A model generated the notes under the pieces. It was not told the origin of the DNA and did not search any database. It saw only the letters and a program-made list of their open reading frames with translations. Below, one piece after another: positions 9,147 through 18,150 of a DNA stretch of 64,000 nt. Origin of the DNA: an uncultured Planococcus sp. (GTDB lineage: Bacteria; Bacillota; Bacilli; Bacillales_A; Planococcaceae). How positions within the stretch are numbered: position 1 is the first letter of the stretch; the number at the start of each line of letters is the position of its first letter. A program made the position numbers and the translations under genes. Location: assembly GCA_947502505.1 (NCBI GenBank), contig CANNAE010000001.1, positions 62,001 through 126,000 on the forward strand. The letters are read 5' to 3'.

Positions 9147-9422
9147 ATGGTTGAAATATCGTATAAATTTAATCTATATACTCTTTTAGTAAGTATCATG
9201 TTGGTCATATTCTTACCATACGTTCTTGATATGAAAACAATAAATTCAGGAGTAGAGTATAGAGGCTTTCCACTTGATTGGGTGGCATTATATTCGAACA
9301 ATGGTTTTAGTTTCAAGGCACTTGGTTTTTTGCTAAACACATTACTGTATTATTTAATTATTAAGTGGTTGGTAACTAGGTTTTTAAAGAGAGTAGAGGA
9401 GAGAGACCGGAAATTTTCTTAA
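9147..9422 (+). CDS. Small membrane protein, 91 aa
   Basis: Two hydrophobic segments (about 10-27 and 58-73) separated by a soluble loop that contains YRGFPLDWVALYS; basic, charged C-terminus (RFLKRVEERDRKFS). The RBS is weak, so the start is uncertain. No function recognised. Confidence 0.5.
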   Translation: MVEISYKFNLYTLLVSIMLVIFLPYVLDMKTINSGVEYRGFPLDWVALYSNNGFSFKALGFLLNTLLYYLIIKWLVTRFLKRVEERDRKFS

Positions 9423-9516
9423 ATCGCTTAAAGTAAAAGTATGCATAGCCTCTAATGGTATTCAAAAGATCAGGAGTTAAAATATAGTAAGTGATAATGA
9501 GAGTGGGAAAGTACAT

Positions 9517-9801
9517 ATGGAAGTATGGATAACATGGCTTGCGACAATATTATTCGGATATTTTGCCATTACGAGTTTATATGCCGGCTTGAAACGCTAC
9601 AAAAAAGACGAGGAGAGAGAATTTGATGATCCTTTTCTCTACGGATTCGAGTTTATGGGATTGTTTTTCGCTTTCGTCTCATGGGTCAGTGAAAAACTGG
9701 TGCCGCAAAAATACCAACTACTAGTCTTTAGGATAATAGCTCTTTCAACTTTCTTACTTATGGTAGGGGTGATTTGTGCGTTTTGGATCTTCTCTTCTTA
9801 A
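9517..9801 (+). CDS. Small membrane protein, 94 aa
   Basis: Three hydrophobic helices with a charged loop (KRYKKDEEREFDD, about residues 26-38) between the first and second. The upstream GAGAGTGGG could serve as RBS. Last of the small-protein run. The 365 bp after it hold the scrB promoter and cre site, and otherwise nothing I recognise. Confidence 0.6.
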   Translation: MEVWITWLATILFGYFAITSLYAGLKRYKKDEEREFDDPFLYGFEFMGLFFAFVSWVSEKLVPQKYQLLVFRIIALSTFLLMVGVICAFWIFSS

Positions 9802-9999
9802 CCAGAAAATAAAAAATCTTCGATTATGAGAATAGTATATCTAATGAAGAGAAAGCATACGTAAAGGGCTAACCCCCGCAATTAACCTCTGTCTTCACAA
9901 ATAACTCCTCAGCGCATTATGTTGTTTCCTCTTCACCCAACAACTGTCACAATATCATCACAAATTAACAGAATAATCTTACTATTTAATCGAGAGGCA

Positions 10000-10028
10000 T
10001 TGATAAACTATCCTAAAAATATTATAAT
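10000..10028 (+). promoter_or_regulatory. Sigma-A promoter of the scrB-scrK operon
   Basis: -35 TTGATA (10000-10005), 17-bp spacer, -10 TATAAT (10023-10028). The expected start site is near 10035, giving a leader of about 130 nt. Confidence 0.75.
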
Positions 10029-10035
10029 TTAATCA

Positions 10036-10050
10036 AGAAAGCGCTTTCAT
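10036..10050 (-). promoter_or_regulatory. CcpA cre site overlapping the start of transcription
   Basis: On the minus strand ATGAAAGCGCTTTCT fits the catabolite-responsive element consensus WTGNAANCGNWNNCW at every position and is nearly palindromic. It begins 8 bp after the -10 box, a placement typical of CcpA repression of sugar operons. Confidence 0.85.
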
Positions 10051-10166
10051 TTATCTCTTGTCTGAACCAACGTTGCCGGGGCTTTCGAGTAAGGGAATGA
10101 GACTGATAAATTTTTAGGGGGATGGCGCAATAAAAATTCTGCTTTCACAAAAGGAGAATGGACGCT

Positions 10167-11636
10167 ATGGAACTACCAAGGGGGAAGAGTTACATCCGGC
10201 TGGACCAGATCAACCAAGAAGATATAGATAACTTGATTCTGAGGGTCAATAGCTGTGCTTGGCGGCAAACCTACCATATCCAACCGATTTCCGGCCTGCT
10301 CAATGACCCGAACGGCTTCTGTTTTTACAACGGGGAATATCATTTGTATTACCAGTGGCATCCGCTCGGGCCTTTTCATGGCTTGAAGTATTGGTATCAT
10401 ACGAAATCGACCGATCTGGTGAATTGGGAAAATGTCGGGATCGCCATTAAGCCGGACGAGTATTTTGATAGCCACGGGGCATATTCAGGAAGTGCGGTTG
10501 AGCATGAAGGTAAACTATATTTGTTATACACCGGCAACACGCGGGATGAAAATCTCGTGAGACGCCCTTATCTATGCATCGCTTTGATGGATGATGAGGG
10601 AAATATTATCAAATCGAAAAAATCGGTTCTCGACAAAGTGCCGGATGGCTATACTGAGCATTTCCGCGATCCGAAATTATGGAAAGTGGACGACCGTTAT
10701 TATGCGGTCATTGGCGCGCAGCGAACCGATCAAACGGGGGCTGTGTGTTTATTGAGTTCAACTGATTTATTGGAATGGAAGTTTGAAGGGGAACTTGCTA
10801 CCAATCTGGATAATTTCGGTTTTATGTGGGAATGCCCGGATTATTTCGAAATGGATGATCGGGGCATCCTGATTTTTTCTCCGCAAGGGCTGGAGGCGGA
10901 AGGAGATTTTTACCAAAACATTTACCAGGCCGGTTATGTATTGGGCGAGAAAATCGATTTAGAGCGGCGGCAATTGATTCATGGTGATTTTGTCGAACTC
11001 GACCGCGGCTTTGATTTTTATGCGCCGCATACGATGAAGGATCCGAGCGGCAGAAGGCTGATGGTCGCTTGGATGGGCTTGCCGGAAATCGAGTATCCGA
11101 CCGATATCAACGGATGGGCGAATTGCTTGACCATTCTCCGGGAATTGTCGCTCCGAGACGGCAAAATCATCCAACAGCCGATTCCAGAACTTCAATCTCT
11201 TCGTAAAAATAAAGTCGAAGCACAAGGCGGACTTACAGATGAGAAGAAAATGGCCGAAGGAATTTCGGGTGTCACGTATGAGCTTATCTGTGAGTTTGAT
11301 CCAGGGGACGCATTGGAATATGGCATCGAATTCCGTGCCAGTGAAGAAGAACTAACCGTGATCAAATACGATGCAACGCAAAGGAAAGTGATACTCGACC
11401 GCACATCGTCGGGCAAAGTAATTGGCAGCAAGCACGGAACCGAACGAAAATGCCGGATGGAAGCGGATGTGTACAAATTCCATTTGTTTGTCGATTCCTC
11501 GTCCGTAGAGATTTTTGTGAATGACGGGGAAGAAGTGTTTACGGCACGGATTTTCCCGGATATCAGAAGCCAAGAAATCCGCTTTTTTGCAAAAGGCGGC
11601 GGTGCTGCATTCAAAGCCGTGAAATGGGATTATTGA
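10167..11636 (+). CDS. scrB: Sucrose-6-phosphate hydrolase (GH32)
   Basis: Cytoplasmic glycoside hydrolase family 32 enzyme cleaving sucrose 6-phosphate to glucose 6-phosphate and fructose. Seen: the nucleophile motif LNDPNG (D47), FRDPK (D168, transition-state stabiliser) and WECPD (E222, acid/base), then the C-terminal beta-sandwich with SSVEIFVNDGEEVF. At 489 aa it has the usual length, and there is no signal peptide. The ATG at 10167 is preferred over 10158 because AAAGGAG is 10 nt from it and only 1 nt from the other. It forms an operon with fructokinase 31 bp downstream and is catabolite-regulated through the cre site. No sucrose PTS gene or LacI-type regulator is adjacent, so the uptake system must be elsewhere. 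Confidence 0.93.
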   Translation: MELPRGKSYIRLDQINQEDIDNLILRVNSCAWRQTYHIQPISGLLNDPNGFCFYNGEYHLYYQWHPLGPFHGLKYWYHTKSTDLVNWENVGIAIKPDEYFDSHGAYSGSAVEHEGKLYLLYTGNTRDENLVRRPYLCIALMDDEGNIIKSKKSVLDKVPDGYTEHFRDPKLWKVDDRYYAVIGAQRTDQTGAVCLLSSTDLLEWKFEGELATNLDNFGFMWECPDYFEMDDRGILIFSPQGLEAEGDFYQNIYQAGYVLGEKIDLERRQLIHGDFVELDRGFDFYAPHTMKDPSGRRLMVAWMGLPEIEYPTDINGWANCLTILRELSLRDGKIIQQPIPELQSLRKNKVEAQGGLTDEKKMAEGISGVTYELICEFDPGDALEYGIEFRASEEELTVIKYDATQRKVILDRTSSGKVIGSKHGTERKCRMEADVYKFHLFVDSSSVEIFVNDGEEVFTARIFPDIRSQEIRFFAKGGGAAFKAVKWDY

Positions 11637-11667
11637 TGATCATAGCTAGATAAGGGAGAGGTGCTCA

Positions 11668-12648
11668 ATGGGAAAGTTGTTCTCGATTGGTGAAGTATTG
11701 ATCGATTTTATTCCCCACCAAAAAGGAATCGCCTTAAAAGATGTAGAATCTTTTACGCGAGTGCCAGGCGGAGCGCCTGCCAATGTGGCGGCTGCGGTGG
11801 CAAAGTTAGGCGGAACGGCTTCCCTGATCACCAAAGTAGGGCAAGATGCCTTTGGTGATTTTCTATTGGAGCAACTTGAGGAGATCGGTGTGAGAACCGA
11901 TAAGATTATACGGACCAAAGAAGCGAATACCGGGCTTGCTTTTGTGTCGCTGCGTGAAGACGGGGAACGCGATTTTTCATTTTACCGGAATCCTTCTGCC
12001 GATTTGCTTTTGGAAGATACCGAAATAGACGGCGACTGGTTCCAACGCGGCGATATCCTGCATTTTGGTTCGGTGGATCTCGTGGAGAGCCCAATGAAAG
12101 GCGCGCACGTAAAAGCGATTCAAGCAGCCAAGTGGCAAGGCGGGATGATCAGTTTCGACCCCAATGTGCGCTTGCCGATATGGGACGATCCGCAGCACTG
12201 CCGGAAAACCATTTTGGAATTTATCCCGATGGCGCATCTTGTCAAAATCTCCGATGACGAACTGGAATTTATCACCGGTATCACAAGCCAGGAACAAGCC
12301 ATCGCATCTTTGTTTACGGGAGACGTAAAAGCCGTGGTGTTAACAAAAGGCGCTAAGGGTGCTGATTTGTTCGTTCAGGACGAGGTGTATCGATCCGCGG
12401 GGTATTCGGTGGCCGTCGAAGACACCACGGGAGCGGGAGATGCATTCACTGGCGGTTTCTTGTACCAATTGTTGGATTTGGATACGGGGCAGCACAATCT
12501 GGAAGCTACGCTCAGTGAGCATCACGAGCAATTGCTGGCTTTTGCAAATGCGAGCGGAGCGCTGGCTACCACTGGAAAAGGGGCTATCTCTGCACTTCCT
12601 GTAAAGACTGAGGTCTTGGGGTTAATGAAAAAGACTACCGGTAGTTAG
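11668..12648 (+). CDS. scrK: Fructokinase, PfkB family
   Basis: Phosphorylates the fructose released by ScrB. Seen: PfkB signature 1 (PGGAPANVAAAVAKLGG, about residues 33-49) and signature 2 with the catalytic aspartate (DTTGAGDAFTGGF, 252-264). The 326-residue length is typical of PfkB-type sugar kinases, not of ROK fructokinases. RBS GGGAGAGGTG. Second gene of the scrBK operon. Other PfkB sugars (2-keto-3-deoxygluconate, ribose) cannot be excluded from sequence alone, but the context favours fructose. Confidence 0.88.
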   Translation: MGKLFSIGEVLIDFIPHQKGIALKDVESFTRVPGGAPANVAAAVAKLGGTASLITKVGQDAFGDFLLEQLEEIGVRTDKIIRTKEANTGLAFVSLREDGERDFSFYRNPSADLLLEDTEIDGDWFQRGDILHFGSVDLVESPMKGAHVKAIQAAKWQGGMISFDPNVRLPIWDDPQHCRKTILEFIPMAHLVKISDDELEFITGITSQEQAIASLFTGDVKAVVLTKGAKGADLFVQDEVYRSAGYSVAVEDTTGAGDAFTGGFLYQLLDLDTGQHNLEATLSEHHEQLLAFANASGALATTGKGAISALPVKTEVLGLMKKTTGS

Positions 12649-12788
12649 AAGGGGGTTAAGTAAAAGATAGTAGATGGCTTGAAAAGAGATCCCCAGCAGC
12701 ATTACAGCATTTTCCTATAAGAAGTCTAGAACCCCGCTACTGGAATAAAGAGGAAGGCGCTATCACAGAAACTGTCTTGTCTCATATT

Positions 12789-12822
12789 AGAAAAACTCAG
12801 GGATCAAGCATCCATGAGTTTT
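12789..12822. terminator. Bidirectional terminator between scrK and the DinB-like gene
   Basis: AAAAACTCA and TGAGTTTTTT arms around a GGGATC..CATCCA loop, located between convergent genes. Confidence 0.65.
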
Positions 12823-12828
12823 TTAAGG

Positions 12829-13290
12829 TCAAGATATGAAATTTTTTGCTAATTGCCTGATGGCGCCCAAATGATAGGCGGAATGGGTTAAGGCAGATAA
12901 TATGCCGCTATTATCCTCTGGCTCCCAATTTTCCCTATCCGCCAGTCGCAGCAAACGATGGTATTCCGTAAGCAATTCGCTTTTTATATTTTGCCATTTT
13001 TCGGCTGTCACCGGTGTAATTTCCCAGCTGTCTTGCCAATTTATAGCAGGCTCTGTACGGTTCTCTATACAATAGTTCATTACCCAAAGATAATACCTCG
13101 TATGATCGATGTGACTGGCGATGCTTGCCCCATTTATAGAGGTATTGACCTCCTCAAGGCTAAGGTTATGGATGGTACCAAAAATTCCTGTATCTTGTTT
13201 CGCATCAATATAATAGGTGCTATTTGAAAGTTTGCCTTCTATCGTTTCTGCGATCAGTTCTTTAATCGTATTCCGAATTGAATCGTTCAT
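12829..13290 (-). CDS. DinB-like putative metal-binding protein, 153 aa
   Basis: Four-helix DinB/YfiT-type protein. Seen: HIDHTRYYL (around residue 61) and HSAYHLGAIRQL near the C-terminus; the spaced histidines are the usual metal ligands of this superfamily. Members include thiol transferases and uncharacterised damage-inducible proteins; the substrate is unknown. RBS GGAGG before ATG. It is monocistronic: a shared terminator lies at its 3' side and a non-coding stretch at its 5' side. Confidence 0.75.
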   Translation of the reverse strand: MNDSIRNTIKELIAETIEGKLSNSTYYIDAKQDTGIFGTIHNLSLEEVNTSINGASIASHIDHTRYYLWVMNYCIENRTEPAINWQDSWEITPVTAEKWQNIKSELLTEYHRLLRLADRENWEPEDNSGILSALTHSAYHLGAIRQLAKNFIS

Positions 13291-13540
13291 TAAGTTAGTA
13301 CCTCCAATATGTATTAGTAGCTATAGCCCTTTAAGAAACAAAGATTTAGCAATAGAAGAAATTCTCCATGCATCGAGTAAGTTTTAATTATCCATTGTTT
13401 ACCCATATTCATCTGCTTTATTCTTCACTTATCGAGTGGGTAAATGCTCTTGCTAATAGAAAGGGCACAACACGAACATATTGCTTAAAATCGATATCGA
13501 ACAATGAGCAGTTCAACGATTTTCCATGACTAGGATAAAA
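13291..13540. other. Intergenic stretch without recognised genes
   Basis: About 250 bp upstream of the DinB-like gene. It is AT-rich; I see no open frame with an RBS and no clear promoter, only the terminator of the next gene at its right end. Confidence 0.4.
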
Positions 13541-13541
13541 C

Positions 13542-13588
13542 GCAGAAAACCCGATGTGCCTGTAAAAACATGCACATCGGATTTTCTA
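13542..13588 (-). terminator. Terminator of the hydroxyacyl-CoA dehydrogenase gene
   Basis: Long hairpin with arms CCGATGTGC / GCACATCGG around an A/T-rich loop, followed on the minus strand by GTTTTCT. Confidence 0.7.
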
Positions 13589-13590
13589 AT

Positions 13591-14487
13591 TCATTCCTTC
13601 AAAAAATCCTTATCCAGATAACGAGGGTTCGGGTAATCATAGAAGCCTTTGCCGTTCTGTATGCCCATACGCCCTTTGTCGAGAAATTCTGTTTTTAAAT
13701 ACTCCGCCACTTTCGCAGCTTCTGGGTCGCCAGCGTTGGCTCTCGCGACCGATAAATGATACGGGGTATTGATCCCGATGACGTCGAGTATCGCGAAAGG
13801 CCCTTTTGGTGCGCCGGTTGCGATCATCCAAGTCTTGTCGACCGTGTGCGGGTCCGAGATGCCGTTGACGACCAAATACTGCGCGGAATTCAAAAATGGC
13901 ACGAGCAAGGTATTCAAAATATAGCCTGGCTGTTCTTTGTGGAGCGGCAGCGCGACCATGCCGATCGCTTGAGCGAATTCAACGACATCATTGAAGACTG
14001 CTTCGTCTGTGCCGCCATGTCCCATGATTTCTGCGGTATTGCTGCGCCAGATATCGTTGGCGAAATGAAGCGCCAGAAACTTCTCGGGACGCCCTGTAAA
14101 TTCAGCGAATGTGCTCGGCAGCATCGTCGAGGTATTCGTTGCAAAGACCGTCTGTTCCGGTGCGACTTTCGCTAAAGAAGTGTAAAACTCTTTTTTGATA
14201 TCGAGCACTTCAGGAACGGCTTCAATCATCAAATCGGCACCTTTCACGGCTTCCCCTAAATCGGTATAGAAAGACAGCCGGTTATAAGCGGCCTCGAGGT
14301 CTTCATCCGTCGCTTTCAAATCTTTCCGGAAATGCTTTTGGAGCACTTCAAAACGCTCTTTTGCACGAGTCAGCGCTTCCTCGTTAATATCGTATACTGC
14401 GACTTCGAATCCGTGATACGCCGATTGGAAAGCGATTTGGCTCCCCAACACACCGCTTCCTGCGACCGTAACATACTTGAAATCCAT
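13591..14487 (-). CDS. 3-hydroxyacyl-CoA (3-hydroxybutyryl-CoA) dehydrogenase
   Basis: NAD-dependent oxidation of 3-hydroxyacyl-CoA. Seen: N-terminal Rossmann motif VAGSGVLGSQIA (about residues 8-19), ATNTSTMLPS, and the catalytic histidine in ALHFANDIW where most paralogues have HFFNP; then the C-terminal helical domain with KGPFAILDVIG and NGKGFYDYPNP. At 298 aa it is a stand-alone enzyme, not fused to a hydratase. The start MDFKYV is set by AAAGGGAG upstream; the extended reading to 14559 has no RBS. No other fatty acid genes are nearby, so its pathway is open. Confidence 0.88.
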   Translation of the reverse strand: MDFKYVTVAGSGVLGSQIAFQSAYHGFEVAVYDINEEALTRAKERFEVLQKHFRKDLKATDEDLEAAYNRLSFYTDLGEAVKGADLMIEAVPEVLDIKKEFYTSLAKVAPEQTVFATNTSTMLPSTFAEFTGRPEKFLALHFANDIWRSNTAEIMGHGGTDEAVFNDVVEFAQAIGMVALPLHKEQPGYILNTLLVPFLNSAQYLVVNGISDPHTVDKTWMIATGAPKGPFAILDVIGINTPYHLSVARANAGDPEAAKVAEYLKTEFLDKGRMGIQNGKGFYDYPNPRYLDKDFLKE

Positions 14488-14607
14488 TCCATCCCACTCC
14501 CTTTGAATAGATGATGCAAGTCTGGGTGTATTGGCAAAAAAGGATGTTTCTGCCAACAATCTCTACTTCTCATAGTAGGGGAAGCGGAAGCATTTTTCCA
14601 TTGTTAA

Positions 14608-14922
14608 TTAAGACACCAGCTTCAAGCCGACAGCAGACCCGAGCACCAACGCAATGAAAAGGATGCGCCGCCAGTCTTTCGATTCGTTATAGAACAGCAT
14701 GCCAATGATCGCACCGCCAGAAGCGCCGATGCCGGTCCAGATGGCATAAGCCGTCCCCATCGGCAAGCTTTCCATGGCGACGGATAAGAACAAGAAGCTT
14801 GCGACAAAACCGCCGATTAGCATGAAAAGCGACTGCCATTTACGGTCATCATGCCATTTATTGATCATGGCGACACCGGTCATTTCAAAAATTCCTGCGA
14901 ATATAAGTGAAATCCAAGCCAT
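14608..14922 (-). CDS. SMR family transporter subunit (104 aa)
   Basis: Four-helix small multidrug resistance protein. Seen: the membrane-embedded glutamate in IFAGIFEMTGVAMINKW (E13), GTAYAIWTGIGASGG (about 56-70) and the C-terminal GSAVGLKLVS. The AYAIWTGIG pattern is typical of the Gdx/SugE branch, which exports guanidinium or quaternary ammonium ions. Its start codon overlaps the stop of the upstream SMR gene (TAATG), a hallmark of heterodimeric paired SMR systems such as YkkCD. Confidence 0.88.
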   Translation of the reverse strand: MAWISLIFAGIFEMTGVAMINKWHDDRKWQSLFMLIGGFVASFLFLSVAMESLPMGTAYAIWTGIGASGGAIIGMLFYNESKDWRRILFIALVLGSAVGLKLVS

Positions 14923-15263
14923 TACGCTTCACTCCTTTCAGGTGCAGCATCCGCGGTGACCAGTTTCAACCCGATTACACCGAGCAGTAAAATCCCGACC
15001 AGCACCAGTTTGGCGGTACTGACAGGCTCATTGAACAAGACGATTTCGGACAATACCGTACCGGCTGTCCCGAGGCCGACGAACACGGCGTAGACCGTGC
15101 CGACCGGCAATTTGTTTCCGGCATCGATCAGCAAGGTGAAGCTGACGGCGATGGCCACGACCGTAATGAGCCATTCACCGAGTGAATCTGCATGCTTTAA
15201 TCCGACGACCCACGCGACTTCAAATAACGCCGCGATCAATACTTTTCCCCATTGAAGATTCAT
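14922..15263 (-). CDS. SMR family transporter subunit (113 aa), partner
   Basis: First gene of the SMR pair. Seen: [20 protein letters not shown] (E15 in the membrane), [16 protein letters not shown], a four-helix layout and a longer polar tail ([10 protein letters not shown]) than its partner. Start MNLQWGKVL chosen from AGGAGG 8 nt upstream. The pair probably forms an obligate heterodimer. I looked upstream for a guanidine riboswitch and found none, so the substrate is unresolved. Confidence 0.88.
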   Translation of the reverse strand: MNLQWGKVLIAALFEVAWVVGLKHADSLGEWLITVVAIAVSFTLLIDAGNKLPVGTVYAVFVGLGTAGTVLSEIVLFNEPVSTAKLVLVGILLLGVIGLKLVTADAAPERSEA

Positions 15264-15395
15264 TGGAATTCCTCCTATTTTATGTTGCTGGATATTTAGA
15301 AAGCGAAGCGGTGTCGAGAGCAAATCGACCTCTGCCAGATGCCAAGGGAAATGATACAATGAACCTAATCATTTCCACGACTGAGGAGGGATTGC

Positions 15396-15539
15396 ATGGA
15401 AGCTTTTGGACTCATGGGCTTTATTTTTGGCATGTCTGGTTTCACGTTTGCGATTATTGCTTTTACTACAGCACTCCAAAGTAATAATCGCGTCAAAGAA
15501 CTTGAAAAAAGAATGAACGAGTTAGAGAAACCATCATGA
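15396..15539 (+). CDS. Tiny membrane protein, 47 aa
   Basis: MEAFGLMGFIFGMSG start, one hydrophobic helix, then a charged amphipathic tail (NRVKELEKRMNELEKPS) likely to form a coiled coil. RBS GAGGAGGG is 6 nt upstream. Similar one-helix plus coiled-coil peptides are common in Bacillales; function unknown. Confidence 0.7.
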   Translation: MEAFGLMGFIFGMSGFTFAIIAFTTALQSNNRVKELEKRMNELEKPS

Positions 15540-15691
15540 ACCGTGCCGCGGGGTGTTGGACTTACGAAAGCTTAAACCATTAGTGCTTCCTGCATGCGGG
15601 AAGTTCTTCAGAATTTTGGAGAAGTCTACTAGCCTATTATGAATTAAAGTTGGCATCCCTTTTCAACCTTCAAAAATCAGCGACCTATCTT

Positions 15692-15821
15692 AGTATTTGG
15701 AGAAGCGTTCGCTCGACTCCTGTGGATCAGCGAGACGACCGAGACCCCGCAGGGCGCGTAGCGACTGAGGAGGCTTGGGCGCGAGCCCACGGAAAGCGAG
15801 CGATAAGCTTCGGAAAATACG
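15692..15821. repeat. Intergenic repeat R1, copy A
   Basis: Imperfect palindrome of about 130 bp. One end reads TATTTGGAGAAGCGTTCGCT; the other, read inverted, gives CGTATTTTCCGAAGC. The inner part contains GACCGAGACCCCGCAGGGCG and GAGGCTTGGGCGCGAGCCCA. Related copies lie at 16811-17051 and 36656-36930. Open frames through it are artefacts. The flanking stretch 15540-16110 otherwise holds only hairpins. Confidence 0.75.
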
Positions 15822-15847
15822 GTTTCTTAAGTTTCTTGACAGCTTGT

Positions 15848-15877
15848 AGAACCTACCGCATGCGGGAGGTTCTTTTT
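15848..15877 (+). terminator. Terminator-like hairpin beside repeat R1 copy A
   Basis: AGAACCTACCGC / GCGGGAGGTTCT stem followed by TTTTC. A similar hairpin without a T tract (CTTCCTGCATGCGGGAAG, about 15587-15604) lies on the other side of the repeat. Confidence 0.5.
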
Positions 15878-15925
15878 CGCGTATTTCACTGCGCCGTGAG
15901 GGCGTTTGCGCCACCGTGTCAAAAT

Positions 15926-15970
15926 AAAAAGCCCAGGAGAACTGTAAAAACAGTTTCTCCCAGGCTTTTG
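15926..15970 (-). terminator. Terminator after paiB
   Basis: AAAGCCTGGGAGAAACTG arm with its complement and a T-rich run (CTTTTTATTTT) on the minus strand, 140 bp after the paiB stop codon. Confidence 0.65.
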
Positions 15971-16112
15971 TCCCTCCGTGTCACAGCGGTGGCTGTGTGT
16001 TTTCTCTCGGACCAGGCCAGCTATGCTGCGGAACCCTAGAAAACTTTTTTTGGTCATTCAATTACTTCTAGTTATATAAGAAATATACATGGACTTCAAG
16101 CGATAAGGGTTC

Positions 16113-16733
16113 TTAAGAGGATGGGCGCCTTTTGTCCATGACCTCCGCGACTTCTTCAGACAAAGGGTCTGGTTCCGTTCGCAGGCCGTCGATCACGTGT
16201 TGGTAGTCTTCAGCTGATTGGTTTTGGCTTAATTTGAACGCAGCTTGGATATCGGTAATGTGAAGCTTGAACCCGACGATGCCTTTAATATCTTTTTCGA
16301 GCAGCTCGGTCGGGAGCGTGTCCCACAGAACCGGCTCGTCGCGATGCTGTTCGTGCTTTTGGAGCAAGGTCACCAAATCCTCACGCAGTTCGTCTTCTGT
16401 CAGTAAGCGGCCTGTGCCGTACACATGCGCTGCCTGGTAATTCCACGTCGGGATGTCTTTTTCCTCGTACCAGGAAGACGTCACGTAGGAATGGGGCCCT
16501 TGGAAGGTCACTAGGACTTCACCCGGGTCTTCAATCGTATGCCATTGCGGATTGCCGCGGGCGAAGTGGCCGCGCAATACATATCCATCTTCCTCTTTTT
16601 TCAACTGGAAAGGCAAGTGGGACGCAAGTGGACGGCCTTTTCCTGCGGTAATGATCGTGCCGAATGAATGGGCTTCGATAAATTCACGGATCTCTTCGGG
16701 GTCAGTCACTTGATAGTATTTCGGGATATACAT
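16113..16733 (-). CDS. paiB: PaiB-like FMN-binding transcriptional regulator
   Basis: 206 residues with the PaiB/FMN-binding split-barrel pattern: MYIPKYYQVTD at the N-terminus, ASHLPFQL (about 37-44), GHFARGNPQW (55-64), FQGPHSYVTSSWY (78-90) and TWNYQAAHVYG (96-106). In Bacillus subtilis PaiB acts with the acetyltransferase PaiA as a negative regulator of protease and sporulation genes. RBS AAGGCGGTG upstream. The paiA homologue is directly upstream on the same strand, but 332 bp away, because repeat R1 copy B lies in the gap. Confidence 0.9.
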   Translation of the reverse strand: MYIPKYYQVTDPEEIREFIEAHSFGTIITAGKGRPLASHLPFQLKKEEDGYVLRGHFARGNPQWHTIEDPGEVLVTFQGPHSYVTSSWYEEKDIPTWNYQAAHVYGTGRLLTEDELREDLVTLLQKHEQHRDEPVLWDTLPTELLEKDIKGIVGFKLHITDIQAAFKLSQNQSAEDYQHVIDGLRTEPDPLSEEVAEVMDKRRPSS

Positions 16734-16810
16734 AGTACACCGCCTTATCTAATTAGTACTCTCTTCGATATAAAACAATGAAGAGTAAATTAATACATCT
16801 TCTAATAAAA

Positions 16811-17051
16811 TATGGAGTAAAACTGCGTAGACTCCCGCGGGATAGCGAGATAGCCGAGACCCCGCAAGAAATGAATGAGCGAAGCTTAGCTGAGTGCATT
16901 CATTTGCGACGCATCTGCGTTAAGCAGATGTGGGAGCAAGCGGGTTTTCTGCGATGCTCGAACGCAGTGAGAGTTGAGCACAAGGGTTTCAGAGCGGCTG
17001 AGGAGGCTTGGCGCTCGCCCGCAGGAAAGCGTAGCAGTTTTACGGAATACT
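16811..17051. repeat. Intergenic repeat R1, copy B, lying between paiA and paiB
   Basis: About 240 bp. Ends are inverted (GTAAAACTGC near the left end and GCAGTTTTAC near the right end). It contains the shared inner module at 16870-16938 (ATGAATGAGCGAAGCTTAGC and following) also found in R1 copy C and R2 copy 2. It fills most of the gap between two genes that form an operon in B. subtilis. Confidence 0.75.
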
Positions 17052-17065
17052 CATGTATATCTACT

Positions 17066-17593
<528 letters not shown>

Positions 17594-17600
17594 TTAATAA

Positions 17601-18053
17601 TTAATAATCGCGTTTATGGCCTTTTTTGACCGCTTCAAAATCGACTTCGATGTTCTGGCGGATGCGCCGCAAATAGCGTTCGACTTCTACCGCTTCCTGC
17701 TCTGAAAAGCCATCGAGTGCAACCGCGTTGGAATGGTCATTTTCCCGGATGATGAAAGGGTAGGCCTGGCGTGCTTTGTCAGTCGGGTAAATCTTTCGGA
17801 TTTTCTTATTGCCTGGATCCTTGCGCTTTTCGATAAAGCCATTGCTCTCCAACTTTTGGAGGGCGCGCGTTGCGGTGGAGCGGTCGACTTTGATCAGGTC
17901 GAGCAATTGCTCCTGGATGATGCCAGGATTTTCGCAAATGCGGACGAGGTAGAGATATTGCCCTTTTGTCAGTTCGAGCTCTTTAAATTCGATATTGCTG
18001 ATGGAATCCAGGGCACGGGCAATCATGCCGATTTCACGCAGAATTTCTATCAT
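17601..18053 (-). CDS. MarR family transcriptional regulator
   Basis: 150-residue winged-helix protein. Seen: LTKGQYLYLVRICENPGI (helices before the HTH), LLDLIKVDRSTATRALQKLESNGFIEKRKDPGNKKIRKIYPT (recognition helix and wing, about 50-92, broken here only by length). The start MIEILREIG follows AGAGGAG by 8 nt; the ATG nine codons upstream lies inside a palindrome that is a candidate operator. It is divergent from a YczE-like membrane protein, a common MarR-efflux arrangement. Confidence 0.9.
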   Translation of the reverse strand: MIEILREIGMIARALDSISNIEFKELELTKGQYLYLVRICENPGIIQEQLLDLIKVDRSTATRALQKLESNGFIEKRKDPGNKKIRKIYPTDKARQAYPFIIRENDHSNAVALDGFSEQEAVEVERYLRRIRQNIEVDFEAVKKGHKRDY

Positions 18054-18072
18054 AGAATTGCTCCTCTTATTA

Positions 18073-18088
18073 TGTTGCATTTACAACA
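18073..18088. promoter_or_regulatory. Candidate MarR operator
   Basis: TGTTG-CATTTA-CAACA palindrome, extended on both sides by A/T-rich near-symmetric bases, in the 97-bp gap between the divergent MarR gene and the YczE-like gene. It would be suited to autorepression and control of the divergent gene. Confidence 0.55.
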
Positions 18089-18150
18089 ATAATGAATTAT
18101 ATTGAGTGTACAAAAACCATTCGGCCAATGCAAGAAGGGAGAGCGAAAAA

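Noticed and set aside
15264..15395. Guanidine riboswitch upstream of the SMR pair
   Set aside because: No ykkC or mini-ykkC signature (paired ACGR loops) is visible on the minus strand in this gap.
15650..16039. 129-codon open frame in the R1 region
   Set aside because: It runs through a repeat and two terminator hairpins, lacks an RBS and has no protein-like pattern.
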